Origin: Nostoc sp. KVJ3
GTDB lineage: Bacteria > Cyanobacteriota > Cyanobacteriia > Cyanobacteriales > Nostocaceae
Direction of reading: 5' to 3'
Assembly: GCF_026127265.1 (NCBI RefSeq)
Contig: NZ_WWFG01000001.1
Coordinates: 2,519,501-2,583,500 of the forward strand
Length of the DNA: 64,000 bases
The translations under genes were made by a program, and so were the position numbers. The notes below the pieces were generated by a model. The model was not told where the DNA came from. It was given only the letters and a program-made list of their open reading frames with translations, and searched no databases. This document shows positions 35,315-43,722 of this stretch, one piece after another; within the stretch, counting starts at the first letter, position 1; each line of letters starts with the position of its first letter.

Positions 35315-36340
35315 GTGAACAATATGGAACTTACAGAAAACAATCAAATAATTGAAAATGCCAGACCTAGTATTAGAGAAGTTACTCAAATATCTAACGA
35401 AGAACTACGTCTACTGCATGAGATTCCTACATTTAGACCGCTTCTTCAAACATTTGTCGTCATTAGTACATATTTCATCCTCGCAGCTATTGGTTTTTTG
35501 TTGAATAACTGGGCGGTGTGGTTATTAGTCTGGTTGGCTCAAGGATTTTTATTTGTCTGTTTTTTTGCGGCAATACATTATTGCTCCCACAATAGTTTGT
35601 ACAAATCAAAACATACTAACCGATTTGTAGGAACTTTCTTATCATTAGTATTATTGATGAACTTTTCGTTTCACAAATATATTCATATTGGGCATCATCG
35701 AGAAGCAAAACTCAAAGGTAAAATTGTAGGAGATACGTCAGCCTGGCAAACATTTCCTGATATTAAGACTTATCTGATAGGCTTAACATTTTTTTATCTT
35801 GTTGCGGTATGGAATAATTGGTGGTTAGTGACTAAAGATTTATATTTAGAATCTTTGAAAACACATACACAAGAGGAATCAGATTTACCAACTAACTTTT
35901 ATTTGAGCTATTTTAAAACACCGGAACAACGTCAAGTTGTCTTACAAAATAATTGGCTACTATTGGGTTGGGTTGTACTAATGGGAGGATTGACCGTAAT
36001 TTTTCCTGGAATTTTGTTTTTTGCTTACTGGATACCAATAATATTTTTTGCTTCTCCATTCGGTTTTATTTTCAGCATTACAGATCATTATGGCTGTGAA
36101 TCTGACTTAAATCACAACCTATGGAATGATACGCGAACAATGATTTCTAACCCAATCGTCAGGTTTTATTACTGCAATAATAATTACCATGTAGAGCATC
36201 ATCTTTACCCAAGTATGCCACCTTCTAACTACTCCAAGATACATGAGTTAATTCAACCTCACCTTCAATATATGGAAAAATCATACTTGATGTTTCATCT
36301 CAAAATAATGCAGGATTTGATTGCGGCAAAAAGTAATTAA
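35315..36340 (+). CDS. Membrane fatty-acid-desaturase superfamily enzyme
   Basis: The protein has 341 residues with hydrophobic segments around 45-85, 145-180 and 215-260. The three His boxes of the membrane di-iron desaturase/hydroxylase superfamily are present: HYCSHNSLYKSKH (near 88), HKYIHIGHH (near 120) and HVEHH (near 291). Such enzymes desaturate or hydroxylate lipids or other hydrophobic substrates. Its place between aerG and an aldo/keto reductase (1-base overlap) suggests a tailoring role, either on the acyl group added by the MBOAT cassette or on the peptide's ring residue. GGTGAAC upstream serves as the ribosome binding site. Confidence 0.75.
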   Translation: MNNMELTENNQIIENARPSIREVTQISNEELRLLHEIPTFRPLLQTFVVISTYFILAAIGFLLNNWAVWLLVWLAQGFLFVCFFAAIHYCSHNSLYKSKHTNRFVGTFLSLVLLMNFSFHKYIHIGHHREAKLKGKIVGDTSAWQTFPDIKTYLIGLTFFYLVAVWNNWWLVTKDLYLESLKTHTQEESDLPTNFYLSYFKTPEQRQVVLQNNWLLLGWVVLMGGLTVIFPGILFFAYWIPIIFFASPFGFIFSITDHYGCESDLNHNLWNDTRTMISNPIVRFYYCNNNYHVEHHLYPSMPPSNYSKIHELIQPHLQYMEKSYLMFHLKIMQDLIAAKSN

Positions 36341-37539
36341 TGAATCGCTCTAACCAAAACACATTTATGATGCAATATCGTAGATTTGGGCGTACAGAAT
36401 TACCAATGCCAATTTTTTCCTGCGGCGGAATGCGCTACCCCTATACTGAGTATGAGGAGCTTACTCAAGATAAAATTCCTAATGAAAATCAACAGAATCT
36501 AGAAGCCACTATTCGCTGTTCTTTAGAAGTTGGCATCAATCATATCGAAACTGCCCGAATGTATGGAACTTCTGAAATGCAATTAGGAGCTATTTTACCT
36601 AAGTTACCTAGAGAAAAAATTATTGTGCAGACAAAGGTTGCTCCTACATCTGACTCTAAAGAATTTCACAGTTTATGTGAGAAATCTTTGGCTTTATTAA
36701 AGCTAGATTACATTGACTTATTAACACTGCATGGCATTAATTATTACCAACAATTAGAAAATAGCATTCGTCCTGATGGCTGTCTTGATGTAGCGCGACA
36801 GTTGCAAGCTGAGGGTAAGGTAAAGTTTGTTGGTTTTTCTACCCATGCGCCGACAGACTTAATTATTAAAACCATTGAAACCAATCAATTTGATTATGTA
36901 AATTTACATTGGTATTACATTAATCAATTCAACTGGGCCGCTATTGAAGCAGCCACACATCACGACATGGGGATATTTATTATTAGCCCATCAGATAAAG
37001 GTGGTATGCTCTATAAGCCGCCGCAAAAGTTAGTAGATTTGTGCCATCCTCTCAGCCCAATGGTGTTTAACGATCTGTTTTGTTTGAGCCATCCACAAGT
37101 ACATACTCTCAGCTTGGGCGCATCCAAACCATCAGATTTTGACGAACACTTGAAGGTTATAAAACTTTTAGATCGAGCCGATGAGATTTTACCACCAATT
37201 TTAAATCGGTTAGAAACAGCAGCGATCGCCACACTAGGAAAAGATTGGTATTCTACCTGGCACATTGGTTTACCCAGATATCCAGAAACCCCTGGCAAGA
37301 TTAATATTCCAGTTATTTTATGGTTGCGAAATTTAGCGATCGCTTTTGATATGTTTGAATATGCTACAAGGCGTTATAACCACTTAAATAATGCCGATCC
37401 TTGGTTTCCTGGTCTGACAGCAGAAAAAGTTAGAGAATTCGATCTGGGCGATTGTCTGCGTCATAGCCCCCATGCTGACAAAATACCAGCTTTATTAGAA
37501 GATGCCCATAGGTTGTTATCTCAACCTAGTCAAGGATAA
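36340..37539 (+). CDS. Aldo/keto reductase
   Basis: The protein has 399 residues. It has MQYRRFGRTELPMPIFSCGG at the start, GINHIETARMYGTSE at the catalytic Tyr region and IIVQTKVAP for the catalytic Lys, as in the predicted-oxidoreductase branch of the AKR superfamily, which carries Glu where most AKRs have the catalytic Asp. Translation probably starts at 36340, overlapping the desaturase stop by one base, with an alternative at 36367 (MMQYRRFG). It is likely to reduce a carbonyl in the bicyclic residue or sugar; which one cannot be told. Confidence 0.8.
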   Translation: MNRSNQNTFMMQYRRFGRTELPMPIFSCGGMRYPYTEYEELTQDKIPNENQQNLEATIRCSLEVGINHIETARMYGTSEMQLGAILPKLPREKIIVQTKVAPTSDSKEFHSLCEKSLALLKLDYIDLLTLHGINYYQQLENSIRPDGCLDVARQLQAEGKVKFVGFSTHAPTDLIIKTIETNQFDYVNLHWYYINQFNWAAIEAATHHDMGIFIISPSDKGGMLYKPPQKLVDLCHPLSPMVFNDLFCLSHPQVHTLSLGASKPSDFDEHLKVIKLLDRADEILPPILNRLETAAIATLGKDWYSTWHIGLPRYPETPGKINIPVILWLRNLAIAFDMFEYATRRYNHLNNADPWFPGLTAEKVREFDLGDCLRHSPHADKIPALLEDAHRLLSQPSQG

Positions 37540-37558
37540 ATTCTGGAGTGGTTTTAAG

Positions 37559-39376
37559 ATGTCGTATTATAAGTTATTAAAAATTAAAATTTATACTTTA
37601 ATGCGTCATCGTTGGCTAGTAGTTTTACTGACTTTGATAACTGCGATGTCTACGATGGGCTTCGCCTACGCAATAATTATCTATCATCAAATTAACTTAC
37701 AAATTAAAGTAACACCAATATCTCAAATAGTTGTCACTTTCCCAACTGAGCCTACCACTTTTAATCCAGCTTTAATCTTAGAATCTGCTGATATTTTAAG
37801 CTTTACTTATGAAGGGCTAGTTAAAGAAAATTATCGGGGAGAAATTGAACCTAATCTAGCTAAATCTTGGCAAATTTCTCAAGATAACAAGCAAGTAATT
37901 TATACCCTCAGAAAAGGGCTAAAATGGTCAGATGGAAAGCCAATAACTGCTGAAGACGTGGTTTTTACTTATAACGAAATTTACCGTAATCCAGACATTC
38001 CTACTTATGCTAAAGACTTTTTCCTAATTGGTAAAAATCGTACCTTCCCTACTGTGCAGAAACTCGATGATTTGCGAGTTAAATTTACATTACCTGAACC
38101 ATTTGCTCCATTTATTCGAGCTACAAAACTGGAAATTTTACCAGCCCATATTTTCGAGGAAACAGTCAAAACAAAAGACCAGGAAGGCAGACCTAAATTT
38201 ATGTCTACTTGGGGAACTGATACTCCACCAGAAAATATTATTGTCAACGGCCCTTATACAATAGAATCTTATACTCCGAGCCAGCGAATAGTTTTCCGAA
38301 AAAATCCTTACTACTGGCGTAAAGATGCTCAAGGCAATTCGCAACCCTATATAAAACGGGTGATTGGTCAAATTATTCCTAATCAAGATACTTCTTTAAT
38401 TCAATTCCGTTCTGGAGGGTTAGATTACATCAACGTTAATACTGATTATTTTTCATTATTAAAACATGAAGAAGCCAAAGGCAAATTTACTATCTATAAT
38501 GGCGGTCTTTTCATAGGGTCAACTGCTCTTACTTTTAATCTCAATAAAGGCAGTAAGAATAGTCAGCCACTGGTCGATCCTATAAAGTCTCGTTGGTTTA
38601 ATCAAGCGGAATTTAGACAAGCGATCGCTTATGGAATTGATCGCCAACAAATACTCAACAATATCTATAAGGGATTGGGTAAACTGCAAAATTCGCCGAT
38701 TGCTGTCCAGAGCAAGTATTATTTCCCTATCCAAGCAGGTTTAAAGGTCTATGAATACAATCTTCAAAAAGCGAAAGAATTACTGCTAAAAGTGGGCTTT
38801 AAATACAATAATCAAGGTCAGTTATTAGACGAACAAGGAAATATTGTCCGCTTTAGCCTCATGACGAATGCTAACAATAATATATTGCAATCGATGGGAG
38901 TTATTATCAAACAAAACTTGAGTGACCTTGGTATAACTGTTGATTTTAATCCTGTTGCTACTAGCATTTTCATTAACAAATTGACTCAAACTTTCGATTG
39001 GGAGTGTCAATTACTTGATGTTGCTGCTGCTCAAGAACCAAATGATTGGTCTAACGTTTGGCTACCTGAAGCTGGTTGGCACTTTTTTAACCAAGCATCC
39101 CAAGCAGGTCAAACGCCGATAATGGGGCGACAGGTTGCAGATTGGGAACAGAAAATTGGTGATTTATACATTCAGGCAGCCTCTGAACCTGACGAAGCCA
39201 AGCGTAAAGCTATGTATGCAGAAACTCAACAAATCACTCAGGAGTATCTGCCATTTATTTATCTAGTTAACCCTTTATCAATGGTGGCAGTAAAAAATCG
39301 TATGCAAGGTATTCAACACTCTGCCCTCATAGGAACATTTTGGAACTCTTACGATTTTAAACTGACTGAAGATTAA
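37559..39376 (+). CDS. Membrane-anchored peptide-binding protein (SBP_bac_5 family)
   Basis: The chosen ATG at 37559 has GGAG 10 bases upstream and gives 605 residues; an upstream in-frame ATG at 37502 lies inside the previous gene. An N-terminal hydrophobic helix (about 20-42) follows basic residues and serves as an uncleaved anchor or signal. The rest is a family 5 extracellular solute-binding protein (FPTEPTTFNPALILES, LKWSDGKPITAEDVVFTYNE, GIDRQQILNNIYKGLGK). Such proteins bind oligopeptides, nickel or opines for ABC importers. No permease is adjacent. It may bind the peptide product or a precursor outside the membrane. A short repeat-like stretch (37648-37671) lies within the signal region. 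Confidence 0.8.
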   Translation: MSYYKLLKIKIYTLMRHRWLVVLLTLITAMSTMGFAYAIIIYHQINLQIKVTPISQIVVTFPTEPTTFNPALILESADILSFTYEGLVKENYRGEIEPNLAKSWQISQDNKQVIYTLRKGLKWSDGKPITAEDVVFTYNEIYRNPDIPTYAKDFFLIGKNRTFPTVQKLDDLRVKFTLPEPFAPFIRATKLEILPAHIFEETVKTKDQEGRPKFMSTWGTDTPPENIIVNGPYTIESYTPSQRIVFRKNPYYWRKDAQGNSQPYIKRVIGQIIPNQDTSLIQFRSGGLDYINVNTDYFSLLKHEEAKGKFTIYNGGLFIGSTALTFNLNKGSKNSQPLVDPIKSRWFNQAEFRQAIAYGIDRQQILNNIYKGLGKLQNSPIAVQSKYYFPIQAGLKVYEYNLQKAKELLLKVGFKYNNQGQLLDEQGNIVRFSLMTNANNNILQSMGVIIKQNLSDLGITVDFNPVATSIFINKLTQTFDWECQLLDVAAAQEPNDWSNVWLPEAGWHFFNQASQAGQTPIMGRQVADWEQKIGDLYIQAASEPDEAKRKAMYAETQQITQEYLPFIYLVNPLSMVAVKNRMQGIQHSALIGTFWNSYDFKLTED

Positions 39377-39396
39377 CTAAAAAGGATATCGTTTAT

Positions 39397-40326
39397 ATGC
39401 AAATTCCGATCGTTGACTTCAATTCTTTTATTAATGGTGACACAGTTGCCAAAGAAGCTGTCGCCGCACAAATTTCTCTTGCTATTCATGAGGTTGGATG
39501 TTTCTACCTCAAAAATTATGGTATTTCTAAGACTCTAATTGCTCAAGCTTTTTCACAAACTGAGTCCTTTTTTGCACTACCAGAGAATGAAAAAGAACAA
39601 GTATCTTTCTTTCCAGACCGTAATCTTCGCGGATACCATAATTTTAAAAAGAGTGAAGATAATCACAATGCCAATGAACTAATGACTGAAGGATTTCATT
39701 TTGGTAAAGAAATTACTCCAGATAAAGTTGGTGTTATCGAAGATCCTTTTTTTGAGCCGAATAAATGGCCTAATCAGACTAACTTTCGTGAAGTGATGAT
39801 GGAGTTTTTCACCGCTTGTCACGAAAGCGCTTTGAGAGTATTACAAGCTTTGGCTATTTCCTTGAGATTGCCAGAAGACTATTTTACCAACTTATATTCA
39901 GAGCAAAACCACGGTATAGTTTGGCATCACTACCCATCTATCTATCAGCCTCCAGAACTAGGAAAAGTTTATCTTACAGAACATACCGACATCGGTACTC
40001 TCACATTTTTATTTCAAGATTCTGAAGGGTTAGAAGTATATACAAATACTGGAGAATGGGTCTTTGCGCCCTTGATTCCTGATGCAATTATCGTATTGGT
40101 TGCAGATTTAATGCAGCGATGGACGAATGATAAGTTTTGCGCCACACGACATCGAGTTGTAGTTCCAACTCAATCTCACAGTGCTAAACAAAGGTACTCA
40201 TGCGCCTTTTTTACCAGCCCCAATTATGATGCACCAATTACCTGCATTAAGACTTGCTTAGATAGAGATGAAGTTCCTAAATATCCACCAATTTTTGCAC
40301 GTGAATATTTCAAGCAGCCAAAATGA
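39397..40326 (+). CDS. 2-oxoglutarate/Fe(II)-dependent oxygenase (isopenicillin N synthase-like)
   Basis: The protein has 309 residues. It has the N-terminal DIOX_N-type region (IPIVDFNSF, EVGCFYLKNYGI) and a jelly-roll core with the iron ligands H196-T-D198 and H252 and the R266-Y-S268 pair that binds 2-oxoglutarate. The AAAAAGGATATCG leader gives a moderate ribosome binding site 21 bases after the previous stop. It would hydroxylate or desaturate a free amino acid or the peptide; hydroxylation of the Choi-type residue or of the leucine-like residue are the natural candidates. Confidence 0.85.
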   Translation: MQIPIVDFNSFINGDTVAKEAVAAQISLAIHEVGCFYLKNYGISKTLIAQAFSQTESFFALPENEKEQVSFFPDRNLRGYHNFKKSEDNHNANELMTEGFHFGKEITPDKVGVIEDPFFEPNKWPNQTNFREVMMEFFTACHESALRVLQALAISLRLPEDYFTNLYSEQNHGIVWHHYPSIYQPPELGKVYLTEHTDIGTLTFLFQDSEGLEVYTNTGEWVFAPLIPDAIIVLVADLMQRWTNDKFCATRHRVVVPTQSHSAKQRYSCAFFTSPNYDAPITCIKTCLDRDEVPKYPPIFAREYFKQPK

Positions 40327-40349
40327 TAGATACTAATTAGATTCAATAA

Positions 40350-41990
40350 ATGGACAAACCACAATTGCTAACAAAATCACATCCTCCAACTTGGTTAAAA
40401 ATTCTGGTAATTACCCTGATTGGGTTAGGTATTTTCTTTCGCTTTACCCATTTAGGACAAAAAGTGTATTGGTACGATGAAATTGCTACATCACTGGCAA
40501 TATCTGGTCATACGCTAGCTGAGGTTAAACAAGAGGTTTTTAGCAATTTAGGCAATAATCAAGGCGTAATTCCTGCCATCACTTTAAATAAATATCAACA
40601 CATTAATCCAGATCGATTTGTGGTTGACACAGTTCGCTACTTAATAACTTCAGACCCCCAACATCCACCTTTGTATTATGTGATGGTAAGATTGTGGGCG
40701 CAAGTATTTGGAGATTTCCCGACAGGAGTCAGGAGTTTATCAGCAGCAATTAGTCTGTTGGTATTTCCTAGTGTATATTGGCTATGTTTAGAGTTATTTG
40801 AGTCAGCACTTGTGGGTTGGGTAGGAATGGCTGTGATGGGGGTTTCTCCCTTGCAGATTTTCTTTGCCCAAGATGCACGAGAATATGGTTTGTGGATGGT
40901 GACGATTCTAGTATCAAGTGCTGCTTTATTGCGAGCTATTCGCCAAGAAAATTTCTGGAGTTGGGCTGTATATGCTCTCGCCCTAGCCCTGGGATTCTAT
41001 ACTCATTTATTAACAGGAATGGTAGCGATCGCTCATGGCATTTATATAGTTATTAGCCAACAGTTTCGCTTCAACAAAACTCTGCGTAATTATCTCCTGA
41101 GTTCAATAGCAGCTTGCTTAATTTTTTTACCCTGGCTAATAGTAATCATTACCCAGATTCACACTGCCACAAATCTTTTATCATGGATAACATTTAAAAC
41201 AGATAGTCCTTTCGACCTGATTGGAATTTGGCTCAGTCGGATTAGCAGAATATTTGTTGATTTTAATTTGGCTTCTGATGATGCTTGGGTCAATAATTTA
41301 TCTTCGGAAAGCCCTTTATCTTATAGCATTCCTACAATTATAGCCAGTTTATTTTTAATTATTTATATTATTATTTTCTTGAGCGATCGCCTATCAACTA
41401 ACACTAGGTTATTTATTTTTTTATTAGGAGGATTTCCAGGTTTAACATTGCTTTTATACGACCTAATTTTTGGAGGAATTCGCTCTATTTATTTTCGCTA
41501 TCAGTTACCGTTATACCTCAGCATCCAAATTGCTGTAATCTATATTTTAGCTTTCCATCTTTTCTTGGAGAAGAAGTTGCAGAAAAACGTTTTCCAAATT
41601 ATAGCAGTGGGATTACTCATCTCTGGGCTAGTTTCTGATGTCAGATTTTTTCAGTCTGAAACTTGGTGGCCACAAATAGGTGGCAAGAATTTGCTAGCAA
41701 TGAGTCAACTTATTAATCAATCTAATAGTATTGTATTAGTAAGTAGCAAGAATGATTATAACTTGGGAGTTATCCTCACCTTAAGTCATAATTTAAAGCC
41801 AAAAATTGGCTTGCTTACAATCCAAAATGACCATTTACCAATAATTACTCAAGATTACAGCCCTATCTTCTTTGTTGACGACTTGGAAAATAGTTTAGCT
41901 CATCAACTTCAAAAAGATAAGACTAATTCACTGAAATTAGTTTACCCACTTGAAGGATTTTGGCAACTCGATAAAAGTCGTAAAACGTAA
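40350..41990 (+). CDS. GT39-type integral membrane glycosyltransferase
   Basis: The protein has 546 residues with about ten predicted membrane helices. The first extracytoplasmic loop holds the family's acidic pair (YWYDEIATS, D43-E44), and DPQHPPLYYVMVRLWAQVFG and APxxxAREYG-like FFAQDAREYGLWM follow, as in PMT/ArnT-like transferases. These use a polyprenyl-phosphate sugar and act on the outer face of the plasma membrane. It begins a four-gene membrane cassette with GtrA, an SGNH-like protein and an MBOAT. In an aeruginosin cluster it is the candidate for adding the sugar to the hydroxylated ring residue. Confidence 0.8.
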   Translation: MDKPQLLTKSHPPTWLKILVITLIGLGIFFRFTHLGQKVYWYDEIATSLAISGHTLAEVKQEVFSNLGNNQGVIPAITLNKYQHINPDRFVVDTVRYLITSDPQHPPLYYVMVRLWAQVFGDFPTGVRSLSAAISLLVFPSVYWLCLELFESALVGWVGMAVMGVSPLQIFFAQDAREYGLWMVTILVSSAALLRAIRQENFWSWAVYALALALGFYTHLLTGMVAIAHGIYIVISQQFRFNKTLRNYLLSSIAACLIFLPWLIVIITQIHTATNLLSWITFKTDSPFDLIGIWLSRISRIFVDFNLASDDAWVNNLSSESPLSYSIPTIIASLFLIIYIIIFLSDRLSTNTRLFIFLLGGFPGLTLLLYDLIFGGIRSIYFRYQLPLYLSIQIAVIYILAFHLFLEKKLQKNVFQIIAVGLLISGLVSDVRFFQSETWWPQIGGKNLLAMSQLINQSNSIVLVSSKNDYNLGVILTLSHNLKPKIGLLTIQNDHLPIITQDYSPIFFVDDLENSLAHQLQKDKTNSLKLVYPLEGFWQLDKSRKT

Positions 41991-42025
41991 ATACCAATAA
42001 AAAATATTACGAGAGTATAAACTGA

Positions 42026-42526
42026 ATGAAGCAATATATTGACTATTTTAATATTACTTTTCTGATAGATAAAGTTCGCCTGGGTATTTATTCGGCGTTT
42101 ATAAGTCGCTTTATTCGCTTTGGTGTAGTTGGTTTGAGTGGGGTAATTGTAGACTTGGGGACATTTTATTTATTTCATAACTCCTTATTTTTGCCATTAA
42201 CTTCCAGTGCAATGCTTTCAACAGAAATGGCAATTGTTAATAATTTTCTCTGGAATGATATATGGACGTTTGGTGATGTATCTTTTGAGCAAAAAACCAG
42301 TCAAAAGTTGCAACGTTTTTTCAAGTTTAATCTCATTTGTCTGGTTGGACTTATTTTCAATAGCCTAATTGTAAATTTGCTATTTTATCAATTCCAAGTG
42401 AATGAATACATAGCTAAATTGGTAGCGATCGCTTGTGTGACACTTTGGAATTTCTGGCTCAACCTGAAGATGAACTGGCAATTAACAAAGACAGAAGTAG
42501 ATGTAGTTGTAGTTGTAGATATTTAA
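42026..42526 (+). CDS. GtrA-family membrane protein
   Basis: The protein has 166 residues and four membrane helices. Characteristic segments are FIRFGVVGLSGVIVDLGTFY and MAIVNNFLWNDIWTF. GtrA-like proteins are thought to move or present polyprenyl-phosphate-linked sugars across the membrane for glycosylation outside the cytoplasm. It sits directly between the GT39 and the acylation pair, which fits supply of the GT39 donor. No GT2 enzyme that would charge the lipid carrier is seen in the window. Confidence 0.8.
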   Translation: MKQYIDYFNITFLIDKVRLGIYSAFISRFIRFGVVGLSGVIVDLGTFYLFHNSLFLPLTSSAMLSTEMAIVNNFLWNDIWTFGDVSFEQKTSQKLQRFFKFNLICLVGLIFNSLIVNLLFYQFQVNEYIAKLVAIACVTLWNFWLNLKMNWQLTKTEVDVVVVVDI

Positions 42527-42533
42527 GAAAAAA

Positions 42534-43670
42534 ATGATGTTAAGACCACTTATGATGTTTGGGTATAGTTTAATTTTTCTAATTACTATATTTTTTTCTT
42601 CGGGATTATTAAATACAGTTCTACCCTATTCTAAGACTATCCAAAATCTTGGTGAAATTAGCGTTAAATGGCAATATTTTACGGAACATAAAGATGATTA
42701 CAATGCTATCTTTCTGGGGCCAAGTACTACTTACTTTGGCGTAGTCCCAAAAGTATTTGATGAATACATGACAAAAGAAGGTAAGAGTGTCAAATCTTTC
42801 AACTTTGGTATCGCCGGTGCAAACGTATCAGAACTAGATTTTTACTTACAAAAAATTCTAGATTTAAAGCCAGCAAACTTAAAGTGGATATTTCTAGACT
42901 GTTCAGTTGACTTATTTACCAACTTTGGTTCTACTTCCGCTCAAGAGATATACTGGCATACTCCTCGTAAAACCATAGAAAATTTTCAATTAATTTGGGA
43001 ATCATCAATCGATAGCTGGCAAGTAAAAGTTCCATACATATACGCTAACTTTCAAAGCTTTATCTACCGATGGCTAGGTCTTGGTCAGCTTTCTACTCTC
43101 TGGCAGGAAAGAATATTAAATTTAGATTTATCAAATGCAGATCCATTAGCAAAAGTATCCGAGGATAGACTATTACAAGAATCTGGATATTACGCAATAG
43201 ATTGGCAAAAAAAAGCTGAAAAATGGCAGACTCTATTCCGAACAAATGGTTTGGATACTTATCTAAAAAATCTCAAAAATGAACAAATAAAATTAGCAAA
43301 TTTAAATTCAGAAAACACATTTAAGAAGACATCCACAATATATGGAGTGAAAATGATGGAAAATATTTCTTCCCAAATTGAAAAACAGCAGCAAATTAAT
43401 AACAATAAACTTGAAGCTATATTTTTTATTCCTCCACTTCTAGAGGCTGATTCTAACTACTCTGCTCTTTACCAAGCATACAATTCAGGATATATAGATA
43501 CTTTATTTGCTTTTAATAATGTCAATATTTTTACTAATTTGTATGAATTAAATCGGAGAATTGATAGCGCACATCTCAATCACCAAGGCGCTCAAGAATT
43601 CACACTTTTACTGGCATCAAAATTTACTGAGCATTTAAATAATCCCGTACAAAAAGTTGCGAATAGGTAG
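42534..43670 (+). CDS. SGNH-like membrane-anchored protein paired with an MBOAT
   Basis: The protein has 378 residues. An N-terminal signal/anchor helix (about 5-25) precedes an SGNH-hydrolase-like body: IFLGPSTTYFGV supplies the Ser block and DSAHLNHQGA near the C-terminus supplies Asp and His. Proteins of this type (DltD/AlgX/AlgJ-like) act with MBOAT partners in O-acylation outside the membrane. It starts 8 bases after gtrA; an ATG at 42537 is an alternative start. It probably hands an acyl group from the MBOAT to a sugar or peptide hydroxyl. Confidence 0.65.
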   Translation: MMLRPLMMFGYSLIFLITIFFSSGLLNTVLPYSKTIQNLGEISVKWQYFTEHKDDYNAIFLGPSTTYFGVVPKVFDEYMTKEGKSVKSFNFGIAGANVSELDFYLQKILDLKPANLKWIFLDCSVDLFTNFGSTSAQEIYWHTPRKTIENFQLIWESSIDSWQVKVPYIYANFQSFIYRWLGLGQLSTLWQERILNLDLSNADPLAKVSEDRLLQESGYYAIDWQKKAEKWQTLFRTNGLDTYLKNLKNEQIKLANLNSENTFKKTSTIYGVKMMENISSQIEKQQQINNNKLEAIFFIPPLLEADSNYSALYQAYNSGYIDTLFAFNNVNIFTNLYELNRRIDSAHLNHQGAQEFTLLLASKFTEHLNNPVQKVANR

Positions 43671-43722
43671 AATTTGAATAGCCAGTTTCTATCACATAAT
43701 CATTAGCTTAATGTAAATAAAG

